64,000 bases of DNA from Bradyrhizobium sp. sBnM-33 (GCF_032917945.1 NZ_CP136624.1:7130001-7194000); one strand, 5' to 3'. Positions 1 through 7,722 are shown, counted from the stretch's first letter. Numbers and translations: made by a program. Notes: a model not told the origin generated them from the sequence alone.

Positions 1-19
1 ATCAACCAGTCGCCGAATT

Positions 20-490
20 CTATTTGGCCAAGGACAAGCTAATCCGCGTGACGATAGCATCCCATTGGCGTTCCTCCGCCGCTGGATAATTGATCAAGAC
101 GCAGTTCATGAAGCCTTTCGCGCGGTTGCACCGATTATACCAAGTGTGGCCGTTTAGAACACCGGAAACGGCGAAAAACTTAGGAGTCACTCTTCTGTAT
201 TGCATATCGGCTGGCGGCCGCATCTTTTCCAGAAAAACGGCAGGGGAATCGTTATCTGGATTAGGAAACGACTTGATCGTGAGGTTGGCCCGGTAATCCT
301 TCGTAAAAAGATGGCGCTCAAGTGTCCCCTCTGTTGCGCCCCTGTCCTCCTCGAAAATTGATACTGGAACATCCACGCTCAGTCCGGTGGCGGGAATTGC
401 GTATCTTCGCCATTCCACGCTGGCCGCAGTAGCCTCCGCTAAGGGCATAAAGCTGAGAACAATAGCAGCGAGCCGCCGACCCGAGCACAT
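20..490 (-). CDS. Hypothetical secreted protein, 156 aa
   Basis: The function is not recognised. The first ~23 residues look like a signal peptide: MCSGRR, then a hydrophobic stretch ending near AEATAAS, which suggests export to the periplasm. The mature part is soluble and mixed in composition, with two cysteines close together near residues 119 and 128 (NRCNRAKGFMNC) that could form a disulfide. The gene is complete, ending 20 bases from the window edge, so nothing is known about its downstream partner. Codon use resembles a resident gene rather than the decayed patch beside it. It could be any small periplasmic protein; only the export prediction is supported. Confidence 0.6.
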   Translation of the reverse strand: MCSGRRLAAIVLSFMPLAEATAASVEWRRYAIPATGLSVDVPVSIFEEDRGATEGTLERHLFTKDYRANLTIKSFPNPDNDSPAVFLEKMRPPADMQYRRVTPKFFAVSGVLNGHTWYNRCNRAKGFMNCVLINYPAAEERQWDAIVTRISLSLAK

Positions 491-977
491 GGTCGAGATC
501 CAACATCCTTAACTCAAGCACCAGCCGCCCGCGTTGCCGCGCGGTTCTAAACGACCGGCAAAATGGTCAACGATCTGATGGCGTTCACGTTCCTCGATCA
601 TGCTTGCCGACGGCTCCGGGAAAAGGGTCGGTTACAAAAAATTTGCTTATGAAACTTTCAGAGACCCATGTGTAACCCACGGCGGTTACGACTGTCGTCA
701 CTTTCAATATGTGGAGAACACGCCGTGCCCATTCCTGTTTCGACAGTTCGCGGCTTCAATAGCTTCGGCATCACGCTTCATATTCCCGGCAGGGACGCTG
801 ACGATCTCTTAGAAATTTGGATCAGCCGCCAAATAGGCGAACATCGGACCATATTTTGATCCTCAACTGCGGCTGCGAGGAGGTTGCAGATCATTCGGTA
901 GACGATTGATCTTGCCAGCGCCGCGCTTGCCCTGACAATGGCGGCGCGGCGGCCGCGATTCCGAACTCGCCTCAGTG
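491..977. other. Gene-poor stretch, no supported gene
   Basis: About 490 bases with only short, mutually overlapping frames (at 600-812 and 668-859 on the plus strand) that match no family I know and lack convincing ribosome binding sites. Base composition is more AT-rich than the core genes. A GAGGAGG tract near 877-883 resembles a ribosome binding site, but no good start codon follows it. I read the stretch as decayed accessory DNA. Confidence 0.5.
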
Positions 978-1097
978 ATGGATGCCGCGCGACCGATCCA
1001 TCCGCGCGAGCGCGATGCTTTCCTGTGCGATGTGATCGGCGAGCTTCAGAAGTATCCCGAGCTTGGTCCCGGCATCGTCGGCCGTGTCGATCGCTGA
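978..1097 (+). pseudogene. Relic of a small accessory protein, probably frameshifted
   Basis: The plus-strand frame from ATG 978 encodes 39 residues beginning MDAARPIHPRERDAFLCDV and stops at TGA 1095-1097. It resembles the small ~60-residue rhizobial proteins that carry an 'MDAARP-x2-RxRDAFL' core, often found beside DUF2285-like genes. A plausible N-terminal MAARRPR lies in another frame from ATG 938, and the expected C-terminal continuation is in the frame of the next gene. Two frameshifts would therefore explain it. Family assignment is from memory. It could instead be a short intact ORFan. Confidence 0.35.
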
Positions 1098-1333
1098 CGT
1101 AGCGCCAGCCGGACCAGCCCTCACTGAGTATGACGAGGAGCACATGATCACTTACATGCGCGTGCTTGCCGACCAACAAGGCGCCGACTGGCGTGAAGTC
1201 TCTCGGATCGTGCTGCACATCGATCCAGACACCGAGGCCGACCGCGCGCGGCTGGCGTTCGAAAGCCATCTCTTGAAGTGCCAGATGGATGACGGAGCAA
1301 GGTTATCGCCATTTGTTGCGACGCGGCTCCTGA
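1084..1333 (+). pseudogene. DUF2285-like small protein, frameshifted near its C-terminus
   Basis: The frame from GTG 1084 (VSIADVAPAG...) reads through LTEYDEEHMITYMRVL, QQGADWREVSRIVLHIDP and AFESHL, the pattern of the ~85-residue DUF2285-type proteins found in rhizobial integrative elements. After AFESHL (about base 1272) the frame becomes unrelated sequence. Shifting by one base at about 1273-1279 restores ARWMTEQGYRHLLRRGS followed by a TGA at 1331-1333, which is the expected end of the family. One extra base in the TTGAAGT stretch accounts for the break. Related proteins regulate excision and transfer of integrative elements, so this is probably the dead regulator of a lost element. A sequencing error or programmed frameshift is possible but less likely given the surrounding decay. 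Confidence 0.6.
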
Positions 1334-1388
1334 TCATTGCGACGCCTGCCCTTCTAGTCTCGATCATCGCTAGGCGTAGCCTTCTCGG

Positions 1389-1649
1389 CTAGAGCCTTGA
1401 TGGTGTGGACCGGATTGTTAGGGGCGCTTGCGGTCGCGGTCGTGGCAAAGGAGGTGATAGAGGCTCCGCGAAGGCAATGGGCTTGACCACGGGAGGCTGC
1501 GGCTGCGTGATCGAAGCGACTGGCGCGTTGTCAACGGGATTGCTGTGGCGGCCTAAAGTGTACGCCCCTAGCGCAGTGGCACCCAGCAGAACGAGTAGCG
1601 CTTTTGCCCGCATACTCGCGCCGCTACCTTTAGCCGGTCTTTCGAGCAT
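1389..1649 (-). CDS. Small proline-rich membrane-anchored protein, 86 aa
   Basis: The function is unknown. Residues 13-32 (MRAKALLVLLGATALGAYTL) form one hydrophobic helix or uncleaved signal, followed by a proline-rich tail (QPQPPVVKP, SPPLPRPRPQAP) that would lie in the periplasm. The start is uncertain. ATG 1649 overlaps the end of the upstream small gene by 20 bases; the in-frame ATG at 1613 places the helix right at the N-terminus and may be the true start. No Shine-Dalgarno sequence is strong at either. It appears to be co-transcribed with the 58-residue gene just upstream. Confidence 0.5.
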   Translation of the reverse strand: MLERPAKGSGASMRAKALLVLLGATALGAYTLGRHSNPVDNAPVASITQPQPPVVKPIAFAEPLSPPLPRPRPQAPLTIRSTPSRL

Positions 1650-1806
1650 TCATGGCCCGCTCAACCTCGTCGGCTAATTCATCCAGATGCCGCGCAAGCC
1701 GGTCGAACATTTCACGCTTCGCTTTGTCGGTAGCCAAGTCCCTGACAAGCGCGCATTCGGCCGCGTCTTTGCGCAGCTTCTCCAGATGGGTTTGATAATC
1801 CTTCAT
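1630..1806 (-). CDS. Small conserved rhizobial protein, 58 aa
   Basis: The frame starts at ATG 1806 (MKDYQTHLEKLRKDAAEC...) and ends at TAA 1630. An AGGGGA ribosome binding site lies just upstream, reading GGCAGGGGACG before the ATG. The product is charged and predicted to be largely helical. I recall many short Bradyrhizobium proteins with the same 'YxxxLxKLRxDAAECxLxRDLATDKAKRExFDRL' layout, none with a known role. It probably forms a two-gene unit with the proline-rich protein downstream, overlapping its upstream start by 20 bases. Two operator-like palindromes lie 56-95 bases upstream. Confidence 0.65.
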   Translation of the reverse strand: MKDYQTHLEKLRKDAAECALVRDLATDKAKREMFDRLARHLDELADEVERAMNARKTG

Positions 1807-1861
1807 CGTCCCCTGCCTGTCTTAATTTTTCATGACCGTGGCACGGAGAAACAGGAAACTG

Positions 1862-1901
1862 ACTAACAAATGTTAGGTCGGGCAGGAACTAACAAATGTT
1901 A
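1862..1901. promoter_or_regulatory. Tandem palindromic operator-like sites
   Basis: The 14-base sequence ACTAACAAATGTTA occurs twice, at 1862-1875 and 1888-1901, exactly 26 bases apart start to start. Each copy holds the inverted repeat TAACA-AA-TGTTA. They sit upstream of the small minus-strand gene starting at 1806 and also upstream of the plus-strand gene at 2151. Spacing of about 2.5 helical turns and internal symmetry suggest paired binding of a dimeric repressor or activator. The rest of 1807-2150 holds no gene I can support, only an AT-rich segment at 2064-2115. Confidence 0.5.
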
Positions 1902-2150
1902 TTATTCCGTCCCGCGTTGTTTGACGAACGAGATATCGAATGATGCGGCACTGACCGGACGCGCGATCACGACTTCCCGGTGTGTGCATCAAGCCTCGAC
2001 CAGACCGGGACTGCCTTGAGCTGGGCTCGACGCGTTGCATCCCGGCGCTCGCGCCAACCGACTTTCATTAATTAGAAACCATAGAAAATGATCTGAAGAA
2101 TTTAGCGAAACAAATCGCCTGCCACCGCGTCGAGTGGTTGGAGGAAGAAC

Positions 2151-2327
2151 ATGACGACAGAGCGCAAGTTCAGAGAACAAGAAGCCAAAATCGCGCGCTA
2201 TCGGCTTCTGGAACGGGAGGTCACCGATCCGCTCGCTGCAAGTCTATTACACATCATCATCTTAGAGCTTGAGGCTGACCTTCATACGGATCGCGTCCAC
2301 GGGAGTGTCAATCAGCGGCGTCTGTGA
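2151..2327 (+). CDS. Small hypothetical protein, 58 aa
   Basis: ATG 2151 is preceded by a strong ribosome binding site (GGAGGAAGAAC). The product (MTTERKFREQEAKIARYRLL...) is charged and helical and resembles short rhizobial proteins with an 'REQEAKIARYRxLEREVTDP' start. The first ~45 residues look conserved in style. The tail after LELEADL overlaps the converging gene on the other strand at 2262-2327 and looks like read-through into non-homologous sequence, so the original stop may have been lost. The function is unknown. Confidence 0.5.
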   Translation: MTTERKFREQEAKIARYRLLEREVTDPLAASLLHIIILELEADLHTDRVHGSVNQRRL

Positions 2328-2489
2328 GCGTGTGTAGAAGCCCTCCCGCACAACCGCGGCGCTTATCTCGTCACTAACAGCGCGCGCCGCTCGCTTCTTC
2401 CTCCAGCCGCCTTCTAATCCGGCAGGCAGTGGCGCTCCTCGTCGGATCACTAGAAGCTGGCTCTTTCCTCGAACGTATACGTCGAACAT
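2262..2489 (-). CDS. Small hypothetical protein, 75 aa
   Basis: I start this gene at ATG 2489 (MFDVYVRGKSQLLVIRRGAP) because that matches the start of similar short rhizobial proteins and is preceded by a GGGGG tract. A longer in-frame start at 2573 is possible but its extra residues look non-coding. The product is basic, with a WRKKRAARAVSDEI segment and a C-terminal 'EGFYTRS' motif. I recall relatives of this layout but no known function. It converges on and overlaps the tail of the plus-strand small gene. Confidence 0.5.
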   Translation of the reverse strand: MFDVYVRGKSQLLVIRRGAPLPAGLEGGWRKKRAARAVSDEISAAVVREGFYTRSQTPLIDTPVDAIRMKVSLKL

Positions 2490-2707
2490 GCCGATTACCC
2501 CCAAGTTGGTTATAGGCACGGCGTGCGTGGAATGAGGTGGCAAAAGCGCAACAGCTCGGCGTGAAAGCTGCAACTACAAATACCGCTGCGAATGAACGTG
2601 CTTGAGTTGATAGCGCTGAACAACGTTGTTTAGGACACCCTTCGAGTTAGAAAGGAATTCCGTCATCATCAGGAATTTGGAGACGATCGGCGATATACTT
2701 CATATCG

Positions 2708-2911
2708 TTATCGTTTGCATCCAGTCTTGGACAAGATCGTCCGAACCCAGTTGGTCGCTTCGAGCTCGTGCTTCGCCCTGATAACCACCGCGCCAAGGCA
2801 CAGCCATTCCGTCGCGCCAACAGGATCGATGGGGCGCACCGCTTTCAGGCCCGGATCGCCTGCCTCGTCAATGAAAGCGACGTAGTATGGGTCTGGGATT
2901 TGAGTAGCCAT
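2708..2911 (-). pseudogene. DUF3800 protein, truncated to its N-terminus
   Basis: The 67-residue product begins MATQIPDPYYVAFIDEAGDP, the N-terminal signature of DUF3800 proteins (hydrophobic strand, then D-E-x-G-D), and continues to WVRTIL before an abrupt stop. Family members are usually over 200 residues, so roughly three quarters is missing. Downstream on the same strand, a different frame stays open to TAA at 2647-2649 and ends in NDNDMKYIADRLQIPDDDGI plus two residues; this looks like the C-terminus of some protein, perhaps another gene fused by the deletion. DUF3800 genes are common cargo of mobile elements, in line with the decay around it. Confidence 0.6.
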
Positions 2912-2991
2912 AGTTCTCGACTATGGCGTGTTTGGAATACAAGGATCAATCCGTGGAGATCCGGCCTCGAGTGACTATAAACAGGTTAGGA

Positions 2992-3010
2992 CCGAGCACA
3001 ATGTGCTCGG
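2992..3010. repeat. Perfect 9-base inverted repeat
   Basis: CCGAGCACA and TGTGCTCGG flank a single A, a near-perfect 19-base palindrome between the truncated DUF3800 gene and the tartrate dehydrogenase gene. A one-base loop is a poor terminator, so a protein-binding site or an element end is more likely. No duplicated target sequence is visible. Confidence 0.4.
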
Positions 3011-3092
3011 GACACTATAGGGGCACCGGCGTTTCGCACGATCAGATAAGTTTTTGATTTTACGGCATAAAACAGCTTATTGATGGTGGGCA

Positions 3093-3115
3093 CCTTCTCC
3101 CACAAGGGGAGAAGG
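3093..3115 (-). terminator. Hairpin just downstream of the tartrate dehydrogenase gene
   Basis: CCTTCTCCC (3093-3101) pairs with GGGAGAAGG (3107-3115) across a short loop, 8 bases past the stop codon of the minus-strand gene. There is no clear T-run on the minus strand, so it may act as an mRNA-end stabiliser or be a dispersed repeat rather than a classical terminator. Confidence 0.45.
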
Positions 3116-3122
3116 GAAGAAC

Positions 3123-4202
3123 TCAATCCACCATCTCCGCAACAGCCTTGCCGCACGCTGTCGTATCCGCATTGCCGCCAAGATCCCGCGTGCGCAACGT
3201 CCGCTCGCCCAGCGTCCGCTCGATGGCGCCGACGATGGATGCCGCCGCCTGCTTCTCGCCGAGATGCTCCAACATCATCGCACCGGACCAGATCATGCCG
3301 ATCGGGTTGGCGATGCCCTGCCCCGCAATGTCGGGCGCCGAGCCGTGTACCGGCTCGAACACGGACGGGAAATTGCCTTCCGGATTGATGTTGCCCGACG
3401 GCGCGATGCCGATGGTGCCGGTGCAGGCCGGGCCGAGATCAGACAGAATATCTCCGAACAGGTTCGAGCCGACCACGACATCGAACCAGTCCGGGTGCAG
3501 CACGAAATTCGCGGTGAGAATGTCGATGTGGTACTTATCCCACTTCACGCCTGGATATTTCTTCGCCATCGCCTCCACGCGCTCGTCCCAATAGGGCATC
3601 GTGATCGAGATGCCGTTGGACTTGGTCGCCGAGGTCAGATGCTTCTTCGGCCGCGACTGCGCCAGCTCGAATGCGAATTTCAGGATGCGGTCGACGCCGG
3701 TGCGCGTCATCACCGTCTGCTGCGTGACGAACTCACGGTCGGTATCGGGGAACATGCGGCCGCCGACCGAGGAATACTCGCCCTCGGTGTTCTCGCGCAC
3801 CACCCAGAAATCGATATCGCCGGGCTTGCGGTTGGCTAGCGGTGACGGCACGCCGGGCATCAGCCGCACCGGGCGCAGGTTGACGTATTGATCGAACTCG
3901 CGCCGAAACTTGATCAGCGAACCCCACAGCGAAATGTGATCGGGAATTTTCGCCGGCCAGCCGACCGCGCCGAAATAGATCGCGTCGTGCTTGCCGATCT
4001 GCGCCTTCCAGTCCTCCGGCATCATCTCGCCGTGCTTTTCGTAATAATCCCAGGAGGCGAAGTCGAAATGGTCGAAATGCACGGCGACACCGTGCTTTTT
4101 CGCCGCCGCCTCCAGCACGCGCAGGCCTTCGGGGATCACTTCCTTGCCGATGCCGTCACCGGGAATGACCGCGATCCGATATTGCTTTTTGGCGCTGCTC
4201 AT
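3123..4202 (-). CDS. Tartrate dehydrogenase / D-malate dehydrogenase family
   Basis: This is a 359-residue NAD-dependent decarboxylating beta-hydroxyacid dehydrogenase of the isopropylmalate/isocitrate family, closest in layout to tartrate dehydrogenase (TtuC) and D-malate dehydrogenase (DmlA). Visible family landmarks are IPGDGIGKEV (13-22), RENTEGEY (136-143), the catalytic Lys194 in TKSNGI, NLFGDILSD (247-255) with the metal-binding aspartates, and EPVHGSAPDIAG (283-294), the NAD-binding loop. Length matches tartrate dehydrogenase. It is monocistronic and divergent from the SDR gene, with about 175 bases of shared promoter region. The reaction would be oxidation of tartrate or D-malate in the cytoplasm. 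Substrate cannot be decided from sequence alone; a LeuB role is less likely because the LeuB-specific loop sequence is absent. Confidence 0.8.
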   Translation of the reverse strand: MSSAKKQYRIAVIPGDGIGKEVIPEGLRVLEAAAKKHGVAVHFDHFDFASWDYYEKHGEMMPEDWKAQIGKHDAIYFGAVGWPAKIPDHISLWGSLIKFRREFDQYVNLRPVRLMPGVPSPLANRKPGDIDFWVVRENTEGEYSSVGGRMFPDTDREFVTQQTVMTRTGVDRILKFAFELAQSRPKKHLTSATKSNGISITMPYWDERVEAMAKKYPGVKWDKYHIDILTANFVLHPDWFDVVVGSNLFGDILSDLGPACTGTIGIAPSGNINPEGNFPSVFEPVHGSAPDIAGQGIANPIGMIWSGAMMLEHLGEKQAAASIVGAIERTLGERTLRTRDLGGNADTTACGKAVAEMVD

Positions 4203-4376
4203 CGAGAGTTTCCTTGTTGTCTTGCCCGGCCGCTAATGCCGGTTATTCGATTGCCTTGCAATGGACCAATCCTGCCTGCCGCGCAACGCTGCACTGCAAT
4301 GTTGACCGAGACGGCGCCCGCCGCTTACCAATTTCGCTGACCGTCTTCCACCCTCCTCTCACCACACGAGAATCCC

Positions 4377-5153
4377 ATGGATCTGCATCTGCGCGGCAAG
4401 CGCGTCCTGATCACCGGCGCCTCCAAGGGCATCGGCGCGGCCGCGGCCGAAGCCTTTGCCGAAGAAGGCTGCGACGTCATGCTGGCGGCTCGCAGCGGCG
4501 AGCAGTTGAAAGCACTGGCCGAGCGGCTGCGCTCGGCGCACCAGATCGGCGCGACCGCCCACGTCGTCGACCTGCGCAAGAGCGCGGACATCGCAAGACT
4601 CGCCAAGGAAGCCGCCGATATCGACATCCTCGTCAACAATGCCGGCGACATTCCTGGCGGCTCGATCGACAAGATCGACGAAGCAACATGGCGCCACGCC
4701 TGGGAGCTGAAGGTGTTCGGCTACATCAATCTCACCCGCGCGATCTACGCGCAGATGAAGGCACGCGGGCACGGCGTTATCGTCAACGACATTGGCGCCG
4801 CCGGCGAAAAGTTCGACGCCAATTACATCTGCGGCAGCGCCGGCAACGCCGCGCTGATGGCGTTCACCCGCGCGCTCGGGGGAAAGAGCCTCGCCGACAA
4901 TATCCGCGTGGTCGGCATCAATCCGGGTCCTGTCGGCACTGACCGTCATGTCACGCTGTTGAAGACGCGGGCGAAGACCCAGTTCGGTGATGAAAGTCGC
5001 TACAAGGAATTCCAGAAGAGCCTTCCGCTTGGCCGGCCCGCGCATGCGCGCGAGATCGGCGACCTCATGGCGTTTCTGGCGTCTGATAGGTCGGGGTATA
5101 CGTCGGGGGTGATCTTCACGGTTGATGGCGGGTATACGGCGGGGTGGGGCTAG
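4377..5153 (+). CDS. SDR-family oxidoreductase with altered active site
   Basis: A 258-residue classical-length short-chain dehydrogenase. The nucleotide-binding motif TGASKGIG is at 13-20 and NNAG at 87-90, and the C-terminal NPGPVGTDR loop and VDGGYTAGWG end are typical. In the catalytic region the tyrosine is kept (Tyr150) but the residue four positions on is Ser154, not Lys (NYICGSAGN), and the usual catalytic Ser is not obvious in VIVNDIGAAG. The canonical Ser-Tyr-Lys triad therefore appears incomplete. It may belong to a divergent SDR subgroup that uses other residues, or bind NAD(P) without standard catalysis. The substrate is unknown. It is transcribed divergently from the tartrate dehydrogenase gene. 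Confidence 0.75.
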   Translation: MDLHLRGKRVLITGASKGIGAAAAEAFAEEGCDVMLAARSGEQLKALAERLRSAHQIGATAHVVDLRKSADIARLAKEAADIDILVNNAGDIPGGSIDKIDEATWRHAWELKVFGYINLTRAIYAQMKARGHGVIVNDIGAAGEKFDANYICGSAGNAALMAFTRALGGKSLADNIRVVGINPGPVGTDRHVTLLKTRAKTQFGDESRYKEFQKSLPLGRPAHAREIGDLMAFLASDRSGYTSGVIFTVDGGYTAGWG

Positions 5154-5173
5154 CGTGTGGCCATGCACACCGA

Positions 5174-5271
5174 CCTCATCCTGAGGAGCCGCGCATTGCG
5201 CGGCGTCTCGAAGGATGGGCAGCGGGCCTCGTGGTTCGAGACGGCGCTATCGCGCCTCCTCACCATGAGGG
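5174..5271. repeat. Dispersed palindromic repeat, family A, copy 1
   Basis: The element runs from CCTCATCCTGAGGAG to CTCCTCACCATGAGGG with an inner GCGTCTCGAAGGATG and GTGGTTCGAGACGGCGC. The two halves are imperfect inverted copies, so the transcript can fold into a long stem. Other copies are at 6857, 8984, 11865, 12034, 19120 and 21548. Confidence 0.85.
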
Positions 5272-5426
5272 TCTGACGTGTGCGATGACGTTAACTCGGC
5301 GTCATCGCGAACAGGCCCTCGCAACGTCGCCATGCAATATCTCCGGCCAGCCACAACTTCTATGCGTTTCCACTTGGCCGGAAATGTTCTAGAGCACCAC
5401 CAGGGCCAAGAAACGGAGATAGCGAA

Positions 5427-6848
5427 GTGGCTGATCAGGGGCTGGTGCGTGAGACGGCGATTGCCATTGTCGGCAAACTGAAATCCGGCGAAGTCACCCC
5501 GCTCGACCTGCTCGACGTGCTGGAAAAGCGGATCGCGGAAGTGGACGGCAAGGTCAACGCGCTGCCGACGCTGTGCTTCGATCGCGCCCGCAAGCATGCC
5601 ACAGCGCTGATGAAGAAGCCGGTCGCCGAGCGCGGCCTGCTCGCCGGTCTTCCGATCCCGATCAAGGACCTCACCAATGTCGCCGGCGTCCTGACCACGC
5701 AGGGCTCGCCGATCTACAAGGATAACGTTCCGGCGAAGTCAGATATTCTGGTCGAGCACCTCGAAAGCAATGGCGGCGTGATTTACGCCAAGTCGAACAC
5801 GCCGGAATTTGGTGCCGGCGCCAACACCTTCAACGAGGTGTTCGGCCCGACGCGCAATCCATGGGATACGTCACGCTCCGCCGCCGGCTCCTCGGGCGGC
5901 GCAGCGGTCGCGCTCGCGACCGGCACGGCATGGCTGGCGCACGGCTCCGACATGGGCGGTAGCTTACGCAACCCCGCGAGCTTCTGCGGCATCGTCGGAT
6001 TGCGGCCGAGCATTGGCCGTGTCGCGCGTACGGTAGCCGCGGCGGTCGATCGCAATCTCGGCGTCCAGGGCCCGATGGCGCGCAATGTCGAAGACGTCGC
6101 GCTGCTGCTCGATGCCATGAGCGGCGAGCACCCCGCCGATCCGCTCTCGCTGCCGGTGCTGCCGAATTCGTTTCTCGCAGCCGCCCGCTCCGGCAACAAG
6201 CCGAAGCGCGTTGCCTATTCGCCCGATCTCGGCATCACGCCGGTCGATCCTGAAGTTGCCGCCGTCACCTGCAAGGCAGCGCAGCGCTTCGCGGAAGCGG
6301 GCACCATCGTCGAAGAGGCTCATCCCGATTTGCGCGAGGCTCATGAATGCTTCCATGTGCTGCGCGCCTTCGACTTCGCACTTTCCAAGGCGGCACTGCT
6401 GCGCACGAAACGCGACCTGCTCAAGCCCGAGGTGATCTGGAATATCGAGGAAGGCGTCAAGCTGACGGTCGAGCAGCTCGAACGCGCCGAAGCGCAGCGC
6501 GTCGCCATGACCGCGCGCACGCTGGAATTTTTCGAAAAATACGATCTATTGCTCGCACCCGCCACGATCGTGCCGCCCTTCCCGGTCGAGAACCGCTACG
6601 TCGCCGAATGTGCCGGCAAGAAGTTCGACAACTACGTCGAATGGCTCGGCATCGTCTATGCGATCACGCTGGTGTGCTGTCCTGCGCTGTCGTTGCCGTG
6701 CGGCTTCACGGCCTCAGGCCTTCCGGTTGGGCTGCAGGTGATCGCGCCGCCGCGCGGCGAGTCGCAATTGCTTGCTGGCAGCAAAGTGCTCGAGGATATT
6801 CTGGGCGTGCGCGGCACGACGCCGATCGATCCGCGGCCGCCGAAGTAG
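5427..6848 (+). CDS. Amidase signature family protein
   Basis: A 473-residue amidase of the amidase-signature superfamily, which hydrolyses amide bonds in the cytoplasm. The Ser-cisSer-Lys triad is in place: Lys80 in IPIKDL, Ser155 in the GSSGGAA loop (154-160) and Ser179 in GGSLRNPASFCG. The length is typical for a free-standing amidase rather than GatA. The start is GTG 5427, preceded by ACGGAGA. The substrate cannot be told from the sequence; a family A repeat lies on each side, so the gene is probably a single transcription unit. No GatB or GatC partner is near, which argues against a tRNA amidotransferase role. Confidence 0.85.
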   Translation: MADQGLVRETAIAIVGKLKSGEVTPLDLLDVLEKRIAEVDGKVNALPTLCFDRARKHATALMKKPVAERGLLAGLPIPIKDLTNVAGVLTTQGSPIYKDNVPAKSDILVEHLESNGGVIYAKSNTPEFGAGANTFNEVFGPTRNPWDTSRSAAGSSGGAAVALATGTAWLAHGSDMGGSLRNPASFCGIVGLRPSIGRVARTVAAAVDRNLGVQGPMARNVEDVALLLDAMSGEHPADPLSLPVLPNSFLAAARSGNKPKRVAYSPDLGITPVDPEVAAVTCKAAQRFAEAGTIVEEAHPDLREAHECFHVLRAFDFALSKAALLRTKRDLLKPEVIWNIEEGVKLTVEQLERAEAQRVAMTARTLEFFEKYDLLLAPATIVPPFPVENRYVAECAGKKFDNYVEWLGIVYAITLVCCPALSLPCGFTASGLPVGLQVIAPPRGESQLLAGSKVLEDILGVRGTTPIDPRPPK

Positions 6849-6856
6849 CAGTCCCG

Positions 6857-6983
6857 GTGAGGAGGCGCCAACGGGTCCGCGCGAAGCGCGGCCCGATGAC
6901 AGGCTCCGCGCCGTCTCGAACCATGCGGCCCGGCTGGTGGCCTCGTCCTTCGAGACGCGCTACGCGCTCCTCAGGATGAGGGG
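6857..6983. repeat. Family A repeat, copy 2, carrying an inserted small palindrome
   Basis: This copy is in the opposite orientation (GTGAGGAGGCG ... CTCCTCAGGATGAGGGG). Between its first arm and GCCGTCTCGAACCATG it holds about 45 extra bases (6863-6907), with GGCCCGATGACAGGCTCC and a GCGCGAAGCGCG core. The same extra block, inverted, occurs inside the unrelated repeat at 49331-49450. It starts 9 bases after the amidase stop codon. Confidence 0.75.
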
Positions 6984-7056
6984 TAAGAGTTTCGTCGCTG
7001 ACGGTTCATATCTGTACCGCTATACTCCTGACAACGAACTCTGGATCGCGATCGAC

Positions 7057-7722
7057 ATGACCAGTGAAAACGAGCCGCCACCGGAAAGCAAGCTGACGCG
7101 CAGCAAGGAGCGCTGGGCGCGCGAGGGAAAATTCCTCACGGGCAAGATCTCGCGGCCCGAGGAAGCGCGGCTGCCGCCGGGCCAGCATCTGACCAGGGAT
7201 TGGCCGACGCTCGATCTCGGATTGACCCCGAACATCCCGCGCGAACGATGGCGGCTCGACGTCTACGGCACGGTCGAACATCCGCTGTTCTGGGATTTTG
7301 CGCAGTTTTCCGTGCAGCCGCAAAGCAAGTTCGTATCCGACATTCATTGCGTCACGACCTGGTCGCGCTACGATAATCATTGGGAGGGATTAGCGACCCG
7401 CGATCTCCTCGACGCCTGCCGGCCGCGCCAGGAAGCGCGGTTCGTGGTGCTGCATTCACATGACGGCTACACCACCAACCTAGCGCTGGAAGATTTTGCC
7501 GCGGAAGACGCGCTGCTCGCGCATAGCTGGTCGGGTGCCCCGCTCGAGCAGGAGCATGGTGGCCCGGTGCGGCTCGTCGTGCCGCATCTCTATTTCTGGA
7601 AAAGCGCAAAGTGGCTGCAGAGCATCGAGTTTCTCGCGGAGGATAAGCCGGGCTATTGGGAAGTCCGCGGCTACCATAACCGCGGCGACCCGTGGGCCGA
7701 GCAGAGATATTCAGGCGATTAG
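7057..7722 (+). CDS. Sulfite-oxidase-like molybdopterin oxidoreductase
   Basis: A 221-residue single-domain protein of the sulfite oxidase / YedY fold. I start at ATG 7057 (MTSENEPPPESKL) because upstream codons fall inside the family A repeat. The molybdenum-ligating cysteine is Cys98 in DIHCVTTWSRYDNHW, and the following VVLHSHDGYTTNLAL and GGPVRLVVPHLYFWKSAKW segments are characteristic. There is no signal peptide, haem domain or dimerisation domain, so it is a cytoplasmic, stripped-down member like the YuiH group, whose substrate is unknown. The next gene follows by 22 bases and is likely co-transcribed, linking it to an OsmC-type thiol protein. Confidence 0.8.
   Translation: MTSENEPPPESKLTRSKERWAREGKFLTGKISRPEEARLPPGQHLTRDWPTLDLGLTPNIPRERWRLDVYGTVEHPLFWDFAQFSVQPQSKFVSDIHCVTTWSRYDNHWEGLATRDLLDACRPRQEARFVVLHSHDGYTTNLALEDFAAEDALLAHSWSGAPLEQEHGGPVRLVVPHLYFWKSAKWLQSIEFLAEDKPGYWEVRGYHNRGDPWAEQRYSGD

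Noticed and set aside
600..859. Overlapping short plus-strand frames (70 and 63 residues)
   Set aside because: They overlap in different frames, lack a family match and have no convincing ribosome binding site; treated as non-coding.
2992..3010. Inverted repeat as a transposon end
   Set aside because: A single copy; no partner copy or target duplication was found in the window.
4214..4942. Long plus-strand frame over the SDR gene
   Set aside because: It is rich in Arg/Arg-His runs typical of an off-frame reading of high-GC DNA and overlaps the true SDR frame.
5174..5271. Family A repeat as a tRNA or small RNA gene
   Set aside because: The hairpins are long and self-complementary without cloverleaf signatures, and the element recurs between many unrelated genes.
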